A stretch of 64,000 nucleotides of DNA from Parvibaculum sp039680535 (GTDB lineage: Bacteria > Pseudomonadota > Alphaproteobacteria > Parvibaculales > Parvibaculaceae), in NCBI RefSeq assembly GCF_039680535.1, contig NZ_JBDKSS010000034.1, positions 1 to 64,000 on the forward strand, in the 5' to 3' direction. Positions 14,725-24,152 of the stretch are shown one piece after another. Below the pieces are notes generated by a model. It was not told the DNA's origin, made no database searches, and worked only from the letters and a program-made list of their open reading frames with translations. The translations under genes and the position numbers were made by a program. Numbering within the stretch: position 1 is the first letter of the stretch; each line of letters opens with the position of its first letter.

Positions 14725-17106
14725 CTATTCGACGAGCAGCGGAACCTTGGGCGTCGTGCCGCCATTGCCGTTGTCGCCGCCGCTCTTCGGCGCGCCGGGT
14801 TTCCTCGGCGAACCGGGCTGACGGGGCGTCGCCTCCTCGATGTCGAAGACGAGCACATCGCCTTCGCCCACCCTGACGGTGACGTGCCCGCCCTTGGTGA
14901 GGCGGCCGAACAGCAACTCGTCCGCCAGCGGCTTCTTGATCGATTCCTGAATGACGCGGGCAAGAGGCCGCGCACCCATCTGATCGTCGTAACCGCGCGC
15001 GGCGAGCCACTTGTTCGCTTCCGGCGTCAAGGTCACCATGACATTGCGATCCGCAAGCTGTGCGTCGAGTTGCAGCACGAACTTCTCGACCACATTCGCA
15101 ATGATTTCCGGCGTCAGCGGCGCGAAAGGAACGACCGCGTCGAGACGGTTGCGGAATTCCGGCGTGAAGAGCCGCTTGATCGCGTCTTCGTCCTCGCCGG
15201 CACGCTTGCCGCCGCCGAAACCAATCGCGTTCTTCGCCGCTTCCGAGGCGCCCGCATTCGTCGTCATGATGAGAACGACATTGCGGAAGTCGATCTTCTT
15301 GCCGTTATGGTCGGTCAGCTTGCCGTGATCCATGACCTGCAACAGGATGTTGAACAGGTCCGGATGGGCCTTCTCGATCTCGTCGAGCAGCAGCACGCAA
15401 TGCGGATGCTGATCCACGCCATCGGTGAGCAGGCCGCCCTGATCGAAGCCGACATATCCGGGCGGCGCGCCGATGAGACGCGAAACCGTGTGCCGCTCCA
15501 TATATTCCGACATGTCAAAGCGGAGCATCTCGACGCCGAGGATCGAGGCGAGCTGCCGCGCGACTTCCGTCTTGCCGACGCCCGTGGGCCCGGAGAAGAG
15601 GTAGGCGCCGATGGGCTTCTCGGGCTCGCGCAATCCGGCGCGGGCAAGCTTGATCGAAGCCGAGAGCGCTTCGATGGCCTTGTCCTGGCCAAAGACGACG
15701 CGCTTCAGTTCCTTGCCGAGGTCCTTCAGCTTCTCGGTATCGGTCTTCGAGACGGACTTTGGCGGTATGCGCGCCATCGTCGCGATGACGCTTTCGATCT
15801 CGGTGACGCCGATGGTCTTCTTGCGGCGCGATTCCGGCAGCAGCATCTGCGAGGCGCCCGCCTCGTCGATCACGTCGATCGCCTTGTCGGGCAGCTTGCG
15901 GTCATGCATGTACTTTGCCGACAGCTCGACGGCTGACTTGATGGCGTCGTTCGTGTAGCGGACCTTGTGGAAGTCCTCGTAGTAGGGCTTCAGACCCTTC
16001 AGGATCTTGATCGAATCCGGGACGGTCGGCTCTGCCACGTCGATCTTCTGGAAGCGACGGACAAGCGCACGGTCCTTTTCGAAGTGCTGACGATATTCCT
16101 TGTAGGTCGTCGAGCCGATGCAGCGCAGCGTGCCGCTGGCAAGCGCCGGCTTGAGCAGGTTCGAGGCGTCCATCGCGCCGCCCGACGTCGCGCCAGCGCC
16201 GATCACCGTGTGGATCTCGTCGATGAACATGACCGCGCCCGGATAGGCTTCGAGTTCCTTGATGACCGCCTTGATGCGCTCCTCGAAATCGCCGCGATAG
16301 CGCGTGCCCGCGAGCAGCGTGCCCATATCGAGCGAGAAGATCGTCGCATCGAGCAGCACCTCGGGCACCTCGCCCTTGACGATGCGGCGCGCGAGCCCCT
16401 CGGCAATCGCCGTCTTGCCGACGCCGGGATCACCGACGAAGAGCGGATTGTTCTTCGAACGGCGGCATAGAATCTGAATCGTGCGCTCGACTTCCTTCTC
16501 GCGCCCGATCAGCGGATCGATCTTGCCGGACCTCGCCTTCTCGTTGAGGTTCACGCAATAGGCGTCCAGCGCCTCGGTGGAGCGCTCCTTGCCGTTCTTC
16601 GGCTTTTCGCGCTGCTCGCCCTCATTGTCCGAGGCGCCGCGCACCGGGCGCGACTCGTTCATGTCGGCGCGCTTGGCGATGCCGTGACTGATGTAGTTCA
16701 CGGCGTCGTAACGCGTCATGTCCTGCTCCTGCAGGAAATAGGCGGCGTGGCTCTCGCGCTCGGCGAACATGGCCACGAGCACATTGGCGCCCGTCACCTC
16801 GTCCCGGCCCGAAGACTGGACGTGGATCACGGCCCGCTGAATCACGCGCTGGAAGCCTGCCGTCGGCTTCGAGTCCTCACCGTCGTCGACGACCAGACTC
16901 GACAGTTCATTGTCTATGTAATTGGTAAGCTGCTGGCGGAGGACGCCGAGATCGACATTGCAGGCCCGCATGACGGCGGCTGCGTCTGAATCATCCAGCA
17001 AAGCCAGCAACAGATGTTCGAGCGTCGCATATTCGTGATTACGGTCATTGGCCAGCGCCAGTGCCCGATGTAGGCCTTCCTCCAGACTGCGTGAAAATGT
17101 CGGCAC
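14725..17106 (-). CDS. clpA: ATP-dependent Clp protease ATP-binding subunit ClpA
   Basis: A 793-residue Hsp100 unfoldase that feeds substrates to ClpP. It has an N-terminal double-Clp repeat domain (about 1-150, MPTFSRSLEEGLHRAL). The first AAA+ module has GDPGVGKTAIAEG and the Walker B region VMFIDEIHTVIG. The second has GPTGVGKTEVARQL and VLLLDEIEKAHPDLFN. The C-terminal D2 small domain is followed by a Pro/Gly-rich tail of about 35 residues. No ClpB-type middle coiled coil is present, confirming ClpA. The start is GTG at 17106. It follows clpS by 70 bp on the same strand, the usual adaptor-unfoldase operon, and ends at a strong terminator. Confidence 0.97.
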   Translation of the reverse strand: MPTFSRSLEEGLHRALALANDRNHEYATLEHLLLALLDDSDAAAVMRACNVDLGVLRQQLTNYIDNELSSLVVDDGEDSKPTAGFQRVIQRAVIHVQSSGRDEVTGANVLVAMFAERESHAAYFLQEQDMTRYDAVNYISHGIAKRADMNESRPVRGASDNEGEQREKPKNGKERSTEALDAYCVNLNEKARSGKIDPLIGREKEVERTIQILCRRSKNNPLFVGDPGVGKTAIAEGLARRIVKGEVPEVLLDATIFSLDMGTLLAGTRYRGDFEERIKAVIKELEAYPGAVMFIDEIHTVIGAGATSGGAMDASNLLKPALASGTLRCIGSTTYKEYRQHFEKDRALVRRFQKIDVAEPTVPDSIKILKGLKPYYEDFHKVRYTNDAIKSAVELSAKYMHDRKLPDKAIDVIDEAGASQMLLPESRRKKTIGVTEIESVIATMARIPPKSVSKTDTEKLKDLGKELKRVVFGQDKAIEALSASIKLARAGLREPEKPIGAYLFSGPTGVGKTEVARQLASILGVEMLRFDMSEYMERHTVSRLIGAPPGYVGFDQGGLLTDGVDQHPHCVLLLDEIEKAHPDLFNILLQVMDHGKLTDHNGKKIDFRNVVLIMTTNAGASEAAKNAIGFGGGKRAGEDEDAIKRLFTPEFRNRLDAVVPFAPLTPEIIANVVEKFVLQLDAQLADRNVMVTLTPEANKWLAARGYDDQMGARPLARVIQESIKKPLADELLFGRLTKGGHVTVRVGEGDVLVFDIEEATPRQPGSPRKPGAPKSGGDNGNGGTTPKVPLLVE

Positions 17107-17176
17107 TTAAGACCTTTCCTTCCGCTGCGCGTCAGCCCTGTGACCCAACGAGTGACTAAAACAACCGCTCCGAATG

Positions 17177-17506
17177 TTACTCTCTCTCCATCGTGCATTG
17201 CAGCGGATGTTGGTGCTGCCGCGCGAAATCCATGACCTGGGTGACCTTCGTCTCCGCAACCTCATACGTATAGAGACCGCAGATTCCGACGCCGTGCTGA
17301 TGCACATGCAGCATGATCCGGGTCGCATCTTCCCGCCCCTTGTTGAAGAAGTGCTCCAGCACAAGAACCACGAACTCCATGGGAGTGTAGTCGTCGTTCA
17401 GCAGAAGCACCTTGTACAAGGAGGGCTTTTTCGTTTTCGGCTTCGTTTTCGAGATGACGCCGGTATTCGTACCCTCGTCATCTCCCCGCCGCGTGTCGTC
17501 AGACAT
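17177..17506 (-). CDS. clpS: ATP-dependent Clp protease adaptor ClpS
   Basis: A 109-residue ClpA adaptor that recognises N-degrons. A disordered N-terminal tail of about 30 residues is followed by the core YKVLLLNDDYTPMEFVVLVLEHFF. That core contains the N-end-binding acidic pair (NDDYTPM) and the histidine in MLHVHQHGVGICG. The C-terminus matches the family. ATG 17506 is chosen because AGGA lies 8 nt upstream; the frame runs open to 17527. It is upstream of clpA on the minus strand. In many Alphaproteobacteria a second ClpS exists elsewhere; nothing here shows whether this is the main copy. Confidence 0.96.
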   Translation of the reverse strand: MSDDTRRGDDEGTNTGVISKTKPKTKKPSLYKVLLLNDDYTPMEFVVLVLEHFFNKGREDATRIMLHVHQHGVGICGLYTYEVAETKVTQVMDFARQHQHPLQCTMERE

Positions 17507-17970
17507 GCCCCGATCCTGCAAAATCACTCAAACCGGCCAATCTCCCATCCCGGCAAGCCGGATTTCGACGCTCGACCATCAATCCAAGCCGGAAGCACGC
17601 TTCCGGCCCGTCTATTAGATAAGCCAAATTCGCCAATTTCAAAGCCCGATCCGCTGCAATCTCCGCGGCCATGCCCGGGCGTTCATCGTCGTTGCGAAAA
17701 TGGGGCCTGGCGACCGCCAATATCGAGCATAGACTGAGTCGGAAGCCACGCCGGTCAGCGGCCATCTGACGTGCGGTCGATACCGCCATGGTGGTTCAAT
17801 TTGGGTGAAACATGCCCAAGCTTCGGGAATCGCGACCTTTTTTTGGCATTTTCATGGCTGCCGGGGATTCACAAGGCGACTCGGCACAGTTAGAGTAACC
17901 ACAAGGTGAAGTTGCGTATTCGCCGCGCTTGTCCGGCAGGGGCAGGCGAAGATAAAGGGGTTATCGGGGT
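17507..17970. other. Divergent intergenic region clpS / D,D-carboxypeptidase
   Basis: 464 bp without a credible gene. A 96-codon frame on the minus strand (17499-17789) has low third-position GC for this genome and was rejected. A perfect 8-bp hairpin, GCCGGAAG-CACG-CTTCCGGC, lies at 17588-17607 without a T run. The region must contain both divergent promoters; no clear -35/-10 pair was seen. Confidence 0.6.
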
Positions 17971-19767
17971 ATGTTTTTGTCTTCGCTCGCGATCGCACCG
18001 TCAGGCCACGCATTGCCCAGACTGCGCCGCCAAGGTGTGGCGTTCGTATGCGCGGTGCTCGTTGCCTGTCTTGCCTTCTCGACGGTTGCGGAAGCCAAGA
18101 CCAAGAAGCACCGCCGGCATAGCGAAGCTGGCGGCTTCACGCCGACTGCGGCCTCACTCGTCGTCGATTACTATTCCGGTCGCGTGCTCTATTCCAGCAA
18201 CGCCGATGCGCAGACCTATCCCGCCTCGCTGACCAAGGTGATGACGCTTTATCTTCTGTTCGAGCGTCTGCAGCAGGGTACCATATCGCTCAATTCGCGC
18301 GTCCCGATCTCGACTCATGCCGCCAATCAGGCGCCGTCGCGTCTCGGCCTCCGTCCCGGTCAGACGATCCGCGTTGAAGACGCGATCCTCGCGCTGGTGA
18401 CGAAGTCGGCAAACGATATCGCGGTCGCGCTGGCAGAATATATGGGCGGTACCGAAAAGGATTTTGCCCGGCTGATGACGGCGAAGGCGCGTGCGCTCGG
18501 CATGAGCCGCACGCAATACATGAATGCCTCAGGCCTGCCCAACAAGGGACAGCTCACCACGGCCCGAGATCAGGCCACGCTCGCCAAGCGCGTGCAGACC
18601 GATTTCCCGCAGTATTTCCGCTATTTCAGCACTGAGGAATTCGCCTGGAACGGCGCAGTCATCAGGAACCACAACCACCTGCTCGGAAAATATGAGGGCG
18701 TGACGGGTCTCAAGACCGGTTACACCGCCGCTTCCGGCTTCAACCTCACGACGACCGTCAAGCGCGACAACAAATCCCTGATTGGCGTCGTCCTTGGCGG
18801 CAAGACATCGCGCGCGCGAGATCTGCAGATGGTGGCGATCCTCGACCGCGCCCTGCCCAGCGCCATGGCCATGCGCGACACAGGCACCCGACTCGCTTCC
18901 GCCACCCCGCGCCCCACGACGCAGGCCGGTATTTCCAACGGCGACCGGCAGGCGCTCGCTTCCCTCGTCTCCCGCGACGAACCCGATCCGGATGAAGAGT
19001 CCTATACCGGCACCGAGCAGGTCGCGAGCCTGACGGCCCCGACGCCCGCTCAACCGGTGGCGCAGTCGCAGCCGCCAGTGGTGAAGCCTGTGAAGCCCGC
19101 CGTCCCGGTTCAGTCAGCGTCGCTCGGCTCGCCCGCCCCGGCCAGGTCCGTCCCCATTCTGAATGCGGAGCCTGCGGCGCAACGTGTCGCTTCGGTCGAG
19201 CCCACCGCACCGGTTGCAGCCGCGCGATCCGCCTCCGCGCCCATCGACCGCGCCACCGCCTATGCGCTTGCCGCCATCCACAAGGCTGAAGGCCCGGTGC
19301 GGACCGCAGGCCGCGAAATCGGCAGCCTCATCGTGACGCCGGCGCAGGCGAGCGAAGGCAACCAGGCAACGCAGTACGCCACCGGTCAGAAGATCGATCT
19401 CGCGCAGGCTTCCACGAAGCCGGCCACCGCGCGCTCCGGCCATAGCTGGCATGCCGGCGATCCGCTCATTCCAGAAGGCACATGGGTCATTCAGATCGGC
19501 GCCTATGCGGACCAGGCCGATGCGGTCGATCGCATCCGCTCGGCCATCAAGGCAGCGCCCGAACTCGGCAAGGCAGTTCCGGTGACAGTCGCGGTGAAGA
19601 CGGCCGACAACCGCACCCTCTACCGTTCCCGGTTCGGTGGCTTTGACGATGAGCGCGACGCACGTAAAGCCTGCGGTCGACTGGCACGCCAGAGCATTTC
19701 CTGCGTCACCATCCCGCCCGCAAACTGGGCCATGCCCAAGGGCGAGAGGGAAAGGCAGCGGGGTTAG
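17971..19767 (+). CDS. D-alanyl-D-alanine carboxypeptidase with C-terminal SPOR domain
   Basis: A 598-residue PBP5-type serine carboxypeptidase (peptidase S11) that trims pentapeptides in the periplasm. A signal peptide ends near residue 42 (VAEA). The catalytic motifs are S86LTK89, SAN in TKSANDIAVA and KTG in GLKTGYTAASG. The catalytic domain ends near 300. A Pro/Ala-rich linker of about 190 residues then leads to a SPOR domain (about 505-590, TWVIQIGAYADQADAVDRI), which binds denuded septal glycan. This fusion, seen in Alphaproteobacteria, suggests a role at division sites. The stop overlaps the convergent mipZ stop by 4 bp (TTAG). Confidence 0.95.
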   Translation: MFLSSLAIAPSGHALPRLRRQGVAFVCAVLVACLAFSTVAEAKTKKHRRHSEAGGFTPTAASLVVDYYSGRVLYSSNADAQTYPASLTKVMTLYLLFERLQQGTISLNSRVPISTHAANQAPSRLGLRPGQTIRVEDAILALVTKSANDIAVALAEYMGGTEKDFARLMTAKARALGMSRTQYMNASGLPNKGQLTTARDQATLAKRVQTDFPQYFRYFSTEEFAWNGAVIRNHNHLLGKYEGVTGLKTGYTAASGFNLTTTVKRDNKSLIGVVLGGKTSRARDLQMVAILDRALPSAMAMRDTGTRLASATPRPTTQAGISNGDRQALASLVSRDEPDPDEESYTGTEQVASLTAPTPAQPVAQSQPPVVKPVKPAVPVQSASLGSPAPARSVPILNAEPAAQRVASVEPTAPVAAARSASAPIDRATAYALAAIHKAEGPVRTAGREIGSLIVTPAQASEGNQATQYATGQKIDLAQASTKPATARSGHSWHAGDPLIPEGTWVIQIGAYADQADAVDRIRSAIKAAPELGKAVPVTVAVKTADNRTLYRSRFGGFDDERDARKACGRLARQSISCVTIPPANWAMPKGERERQRG

Positions 19768-20708
19768 CCGACGCTCGGGCTTTGCGCTTCGTCGCCCGCC
19801 TGGTCCGGTGAGGACTCGCCTTGCGGTTCGCCTTCTCCCTCTTCCGCCGCCGCCTCGGTCGGCACTTCCGCGCTCTGTACGCGGGGCATGGGTAGTTCGA
19901 GCACGTCCAGCAACGCCCTGACTTCCGCCCGCGCAGCCACATGCGACATCGACATCTGCGCCTCGACGCCTTCCTGACGAAGGTCGAGCAAGGTCAGGCC
20001 GGACGGAAACATTTCACGAAAGATGACACGCTCGCCCACGCCCGGCGCAAGACGGAAGCCGATGCGCGCCGCCAGCGACTCCAGCACGCCCTCGACGCGC
20101 CGCTTGTTCTTGGCTGCGAGCGACGACAGACGGTTCCTCATCACGACCCAGTCGATCTTGCCGCCATCACGCATGACGCGCCGCTTGCGGCTTTCCCAGA
20201 CCATTTCGCTGTAGACGCTCGGGCCCTTGATCTTCCAGCTTTGCGGATCAACGCGGCCCAGAAGGTCGAAATCGACAAAGCTGTCGTTCATCGGCGTGAT
20301 GAGCGTGTCGGCGGTCGCATGGGCAAGCCGCGACAGGTATGAGTCGGCGCCGGGGCAGTCGATGACGATAAAGTCGTTCTCCGCAGAGAGCCGGTTGAAC
20401 TCCGCCTCGAAGGCCGCCCGCTCGATTGCCTGCGCCTCGGTGACCGTGTCTGCGTCCGAACGGGGAATCACGACATGGTCCGGCATGACGAGTTTCACGC
20501 CATTCGCCTCGGCCCAGGCCTTGCGGTTCTCCACATAGCGCGTGAGCGAGCGCTGCCGGCTGTCGAGGTCCATCGAGCCGACTCGCGCTCCTTCATGCAG
20601 CAGAAGCGCAATCAGATGCATGGCGGTGGTGGTCTTGCCCGACCCGCCCTTTTCATTGCCCAGCACCACAATGTGCGCCAGCCCCTTGCCCGGCATCGTC
20701 TCCGTCAT
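19764..20708 (-). CDS. mipZ: MipZ: ParA-family division-site ATPase
   Basis: A 314-residue deviant Walker ATPase. The motif NEKGGSGKTT is at 18-27, with the signature lysine K20. D48 lies in SMDLDSRQRSLTRYVENR, and the Walker B-like region is FIVIDCPGADSYLSR. These, with LITPMNDSFVDFDLLG, are diagnostic for MipZ, which in Caulobacter forms a bipolar gradient via ParB and blocks FtsZ away from midcell. A Glu/Ala-rich tail of about 40 residues extends past the conserved domain. ATG 20708, with AGG and GGGG upstream, is chosen over the upstream open frame (to 20780) because it matches the family N-terminus. It converges on the SPOR-carboxypeptidase gene with a 4-bp overlap. Confidence 0.96.
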   Translation of the reverse strand: MTETMPGKGLAHIVVLGNEKGGSGKTTTAMHLIALLLHEGARVGSMDLDSRQRSLTRYVENRKAWAEANGVKLVMPDHVVIPRSDADTVTEAQAIERAAFEAEFNRLSAENDFIVIDCPGADSYLSRLAHATADTLITPMNDSFVDFDLLGRVDPQSWKIKGPSVYSEMVWESRKRRVMRDGGKIDWVVMRNRLSSLAAKNKRRVEGVLESLAARIGFRLAPGVGERVIFREMFPSGLTLLDLRQEGVEAQMSMSHVAARAEVRALLDVLELPMPRVQSAEVPTEAAAEEGEGEPQGESSPDQAGDEAQSPSVG

Positions 20709-21100
20709 CGCCCCGTACCTGTACGCCTGGTGAACTTGTAGCAGAGTGTGGGTTCGGCCGCCCGGCGTCAATCGCGACACCGGCCAACCCCGAATCCCCC
20801 ATACCCTTCTGATAATGCGATTAGCGGCTTTCTCAAAATCCGATCCTGCCCATTTAATAATCCTGATGAAACGGCGGGCAAAACCGTGCAGACTTCCGCA
20901 TAGGGAAGTCCGCGCGGTTCGTCAAAAGGGGGGCCGCATTGATGATGCACTCACAATTCAGCCTGAGAAGTCTAGAGGTCTGCGTGGTCCGTCGGTAAAG
21001 CGCCGGGGACCAAACGGCTGCGCGTCGTCTTCCCGTTCTGTGGTTAAGCGGTGGATCGTCGATCCTCCGAGGCAACACATTTCGAACGAATGAGGGGACG
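20709..21100. other. Divergent intergenic region mipZ / amine-cluster permease
   Basis: 392 bp between divergent genes with no credible frame. It holds a strong hairpin (20882-20919, listed separately) and an AT-rich stretch at about 20830-20880. GAGGGGACG precedes the permease ATG. No regulator gene or clear operator palindrome was recognised besides the hairpin. Confidence 0.6.
20882..20919 (-). other. 16-bp hairpin upstream of mipZ
   Basis: A 16-nt arm (20882-20897) pairs with 20904-20919 with one G-U and one mismatch; the core is GACTTCC / GGAAGTC, with outer AACCG / CGGTT. Read on the minus strand it is followed by TTTTGCC, making it terminator-like about 175 bp ahead of mipZ. It could be an attenuator, the end of a short transcript, or a repeat. 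Confidence 0.5.
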
Positions 21101-22663
21101 ATGACTGCAAATCCGAATTCGCCAGGGGCTGGCGACATTTCCGAAGATGTCAAAATTCTGCACGACATGGGCTACGCCCAGGAGTTGAGCCGCTCGATGG
21201 GCGCCTTCTCCAACTTCGCCATTTCCTTCTCGATCATCTGCATCCTGTCTGGCGGCATCAACTCGCTGGCCCAGGCGACATCCGGTGCCGGCGGTTTCGG
21301 CATTGGCGTAGGCTGGCCGCTCGGCTGCGCGATCTCGGGCGTCTTCGCCCTCGCCATGGCTCAGATCAGCTCTGCCTATCCGACGGCTGGCGGCCTCTAT
21401 CACTGGGGTTCGCTGCTCGGCAACCGCTTCACCGGCTGGCTGACGGCCTGGTTCAACCTGCTCGGCCTCATCACGGTTCTCGGCGCCATCAATGCCGGTA
21501 CCTGGACCTTCTTCGTCGGCGCCTTTCCGGGCCTCGGCATTGAAAACAATCTCACCAACCAGATGATCTTCCTCGCGATCATCACGGGCGGCATGGCGCT
21601 CATCAATCACTACGGCATCAAGCTCACCGCGATGCTGACCGACTTCTCGGGCTATCTCATCTTCGCAACGGCGATTGCCCTTACGGTGGTTTGCTTCGTC
21701 TTTGCCGAGACCTGGGATTTCGCCCGCCTCTTCACCTTCCACAACTATTCGGGCGATGTTGGCGGCGGCGTCTGGCCGCAGGTCTCCAACAACTGGGTCT
21801 TCCTGCTCGGCCTGCTGCTTCCGATCTATACCATCACCGGCTATGACGCCTCGGCGCACACGTCGGAAGAGACCGTGAAAGCCGCCCACGCTGTGCCGCG
21901 CGGCATGGTCCGATCGGTCATCTGGTCAGCGGTCTTCGGCTACATCATGCTCTGCTCCTTCGTGCTGCTCATTCCGAACATGGACGAGGCGGCGAAGCAG
22001 GGCTGGAACGTGTTCTTCTGGGCGATGGACGCCCGCGTTCCCGGCGGCCTCAAGGAAGTTCTCTATATCGCGATCTTCATCTCGCAGCTTCTTTGCGGCC
22101 TCGCGACGGTCACCTCCGCTTCGCGCATGATCTTCGCCTTCTCGCGCGACGGCGGCCTGCCCTTCTCGAAGATTCTTTCGAAGGTTTCGCCGAAGCGCCG
22201 GACGCCGGTGGCGGCGATCTGGACCGGTGCGACGCTCGCCGTGCTCTTCGTCTGGGGCTCGTCGCTCGTCTCCATCGCCGGAACCTCGGCCTATGCGATC
22301 GTCGTGTCCTGCACCGTCATCTTCCTCTTCTTCTCCTTCGCGATCCCGATCACGCTCGGTCTCTTCGCCTATGGCACGTCGAAGTGGCCGAAAATGGGCC
22401 CGTGGAACATCGGCCGCGGCGCCTACTCCCTGGTGGCATTGCTCTCCGTCGCGTCGATCATCCTGATCTTCGTCATCGGCGTGCAGCCGCCGAACGACTG
22501 GGCGCTCAAAATCACGGTCGGTTTCCTGGTCGTGACCGCGATCATCTGGGTTCTGTTCGAGAGCCGGCGTTTCCAGGGTCCGCCCACGGGCGAACTCGCA
22601 GCCGAACGTCTCGCCAACATCAAGGCGGCTGAAGCCGCTGTCGGCGAGACCACGAAAGTCTGA
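21101..22663 (+). CDS. APC-family amino acid/amine permease
   Basis: A 520-residue amino acid-polyamine-organocation permease with about 12 membrane helices. Helix 1 carries the unwound region FAISFSIICILSGGI, and helix 6 has IYTITGYDASAHTSEET, a motif typical of the GABA/choline-type yeast UGA4-BAT1-like subgroup that includes bacterial ethanolamine and polyamine permeases. It is the first gene of a four-gene cluster. The glutamine-synthetase-like gene follows after about 100 bp that contain an 11-bp hairpin. It probably imports the amine processed by the downstream enzymes; the substrate is not shown directly. Confidence 0.93.
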   Translation: MTANPNSPGAGDISEDVKILHDMGYAQELSRSMGAFSNFAISFSIICILSGGINSLAQATSGAGGFGIGVGWPLGCAISGVFALAMAQISSAYPTAGGLYHWGSLLGNRFTGWLTAWFNLLGLITVLGAINAGTWTFFVGAFPGLGIENNLTNQMIFLAIITGGMALINHYGIKLTAMLTDFSGYLIFATAIALTVVCFVFAETWDFARLFTFHNYSGDVGGGVWPQVSNNWVFLLGLLLPIYTITGYDASAHTSEETVKAAHAVPRGMVRSVIWSAVFGYIMLCSFVLLIPNMDEAAKQGWNVFFWAMDARVPGGLKEVLYIAIFISQLLCGLATVTSASRMIFAFSRDGGLPFSKILSKVSPKRRTPVAAIWTGATLAVLFVWGSSLVSIAGTSAYAIVVSCTVIFLFFSFAIPITLGLFAYGTSKWPKMGPWNIGRGAYSLVALLSVASIILIFVIGVQPPNDWALKITVGFLVVTAIIWVLFESRRFQGPPTGELAAERLANIKAAEAAVGETTKV

Positions 22664-22687
22664 CGTTCCAGATTCCAGCCGCATGAG

Positions 22688-22718
22688 AGGGCGTCAGGTC
22701 GCAATGGCCTGACGCCCT
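22688..22718 (+). other. Hairpin between permease and GS-like gene
   Basis: AGGGCGTCAGG (22688-22698) pairs perfectly with CCTGACGCCCT (22708-22718) around a 9-nt loop. No T run follows, so full termination is unlikely. It may set different mRNA levels for the permease and enzymes by blocking 3' exonucleases. Confidence 0.6.
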
Positions 22719-22772
22719 TGGCGGTTCAAGCGGGGCAACCCTCGCGAGACAAGATCAATGGAGTTACTCCGA

Positions 22773-24152
22773 ATGCCACAACCTTCTCTAGGCAAGCTCA
22801 CTCTCGATCAACTGTCAGATCTCGTCAGCACCGGCGACATCGACACCGTCGTCATGGCGATGCCCGACATGCAAGGCCGCCTCGTCGGCAAGCGCATGCA
22901 GGCGGGATATTTTCTCGACACCGCCGTGCATGAGACGCATGCCTGCAACTACCTGCTGACCGTCGATACGGACATGGAGCCCGTGCCGGGCTACAAGGCC
23001 GCGAGCTGGGCGCAGGGCTATGGCGATTTCGTGATGAAGCCCGATCTCGGCACGCTGCGCCGCATCCCATGGCTTCCGGGCACCGCCATCGTCATTTGCG
23101 ACACGCTCGACCATCACGGCGAGGACGTTCCGCATGCGCCGCGCGCAATCCTGAAGAAGCAGCTGAAGCGTCTCGTCAAGGCGAAGATGAGCGCGATGAC
23201 GGCCTCCGAGCTTGAATTCTACCTCTTCGATGAGACCTACGAGACCGCGCACGAAAAGCACTACAAGGGCCTCAAGACCGCGAACTGGTACATCGAGGAC
23301 TACCACATCCTCGGCACGACCAAGGAAGAAGGGATGATGCGCGCGATCCGCAACGGACTCGAAGGCGCAGGCATTCCGGTCGAAAACTCCAAGGGCGAAT
23401 GGGGCCCCGGTCAGGAGGAAATCAATATCCGCTATGCCGAGGCGCTGGAAATGGCCGACCGGCATACGATCCTGAAGAACGGCATCAAGGAGATTGCCCA
23501 TCTCCACGGCAAGGCCATCACCTTCATGGCGAAGTGGAACTACGCGCAGGCCGGCTCCTCCTGCCACATCCACATTTCGCTCTGGGACGACAAGGTGAAG
23601 AAGGCGCTCTTCCATGATGACAAGAGCAAGCTCCACGGCCTTTCGGATATCGGCCAGCAATTTCTTGCGGGCCAGCTCGCCCATGCGCGCGAGCTTACCT
23701 ATTTCCTCGCGCCCAACATCAACTCCTACAAGCGCTTCGTGAACGGCACCTTCGCGCCGACCAATGTCGTCTGGTCGAACGACAACCGCACGGCGGGCTT
23801 CCGCCTCTGCGGGCACGGCAAGAGCCTGCGTGTCGAATGCCGCATCGGCGGCGCCGACCTAAACCCCTATCTTGCCTTTGCGGGCCTGATCGCGGGCGGT
23901 CTCGACGGCATCGAAAAGAAGATGAAGCTCGAACCGGAATTCTCCGGCGACGCCTATGTCGGCGAAGGCATTCCTTCGCTGCCGAAAAGTCTTCGTGACG
24001 CGCTGACCGAGCTTGAAAACTCGGCTACTCTCCGCGCCGCACTGGGCGACGAAGTTGTCGAACACTATCTCCATACCGGCCGCTGGGAGCAGTTCGAATA
24101 TGACCGCCGGGTCACAGATTGGGAAATCATGAGAGGTTTCGAGCGCGGATAA
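22773..24152 (+). CDS. Glutamine synthetase-like gamma-glutamyl-amine ligase
   Basis: About 459 residues, GSI fold. Metal and glutamate residues are in SELEFYLF, GPGQEEINIRY and GSSCHIHISLW. Arginines of the active site are in NSYKRFVNG and NRTAGFRLCGHGKSLRVECRIGGADLNPYLA. The N-terminal region lacks the GSS and SDM pattern of true GlnA and instead has YGDFVMKPDLGTLRRIPW, as in PuuA/IpuC-type enzymes that join glutamate to an amine. ATG 22773 has GGAG 9 nt upstream; ATG 22758, five codons earlier, has none and is the alternative. It overlaps the aldehyde dehydrogenase by one base. The preferred amine is unknown. Confidence 0.9.
   Translation: MPQPSLGKLTLDQLSDLVSTGDIDTVVMAMPDMQGRLVGKRMQAGYFLDTAVHETHACNYLLTVDTDMEPVPGYKAASWAQGYGDFVMKPDLGTLRRIPWLPGTAIVICDTLDHHGEDVPHAPRAILKKQLKRLVKAKMSAMTASELEFYLFDETYETAHEKHYKGLKTANWYIEDYHILGTTKEEGMMRAIRNGLEGAGIPVENSKGEWGPGQEEINIRYAEALEMADRHTILKNGIKEIAHLHGKAITFMAKWNYAQAGSSCHIHISLWDDKVKKALFHDDKSKLHGLSDIGQQFLAGQLAHARELTYFLAPNINSYKRFVNGTFAPTNVVWSNDNRTAGFRLCGHGKSLRVECRIGGADLNPYLAFAGLIAGGLDGIEKKMKLEPEFSGDAYVGEGIPSLPKSLRDALTELENSATLRAALGDEVVEHYLHTGRWEQFEYDRRVTDWEIMRGFERG

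Noticed and set aside
14215..15936. 573-codon plus-strand frame over clpA
   Set aside because: Shadow of clpA; no motif, and the clpA frame carries all AAA+ signatures.
17499..17789. 96-codon minus-strand frame upstream of clpS
   Set aside because: Third-codon GC is clearly lower than neighbours, no ribosome-binding site or family; overlaps the clpS start.
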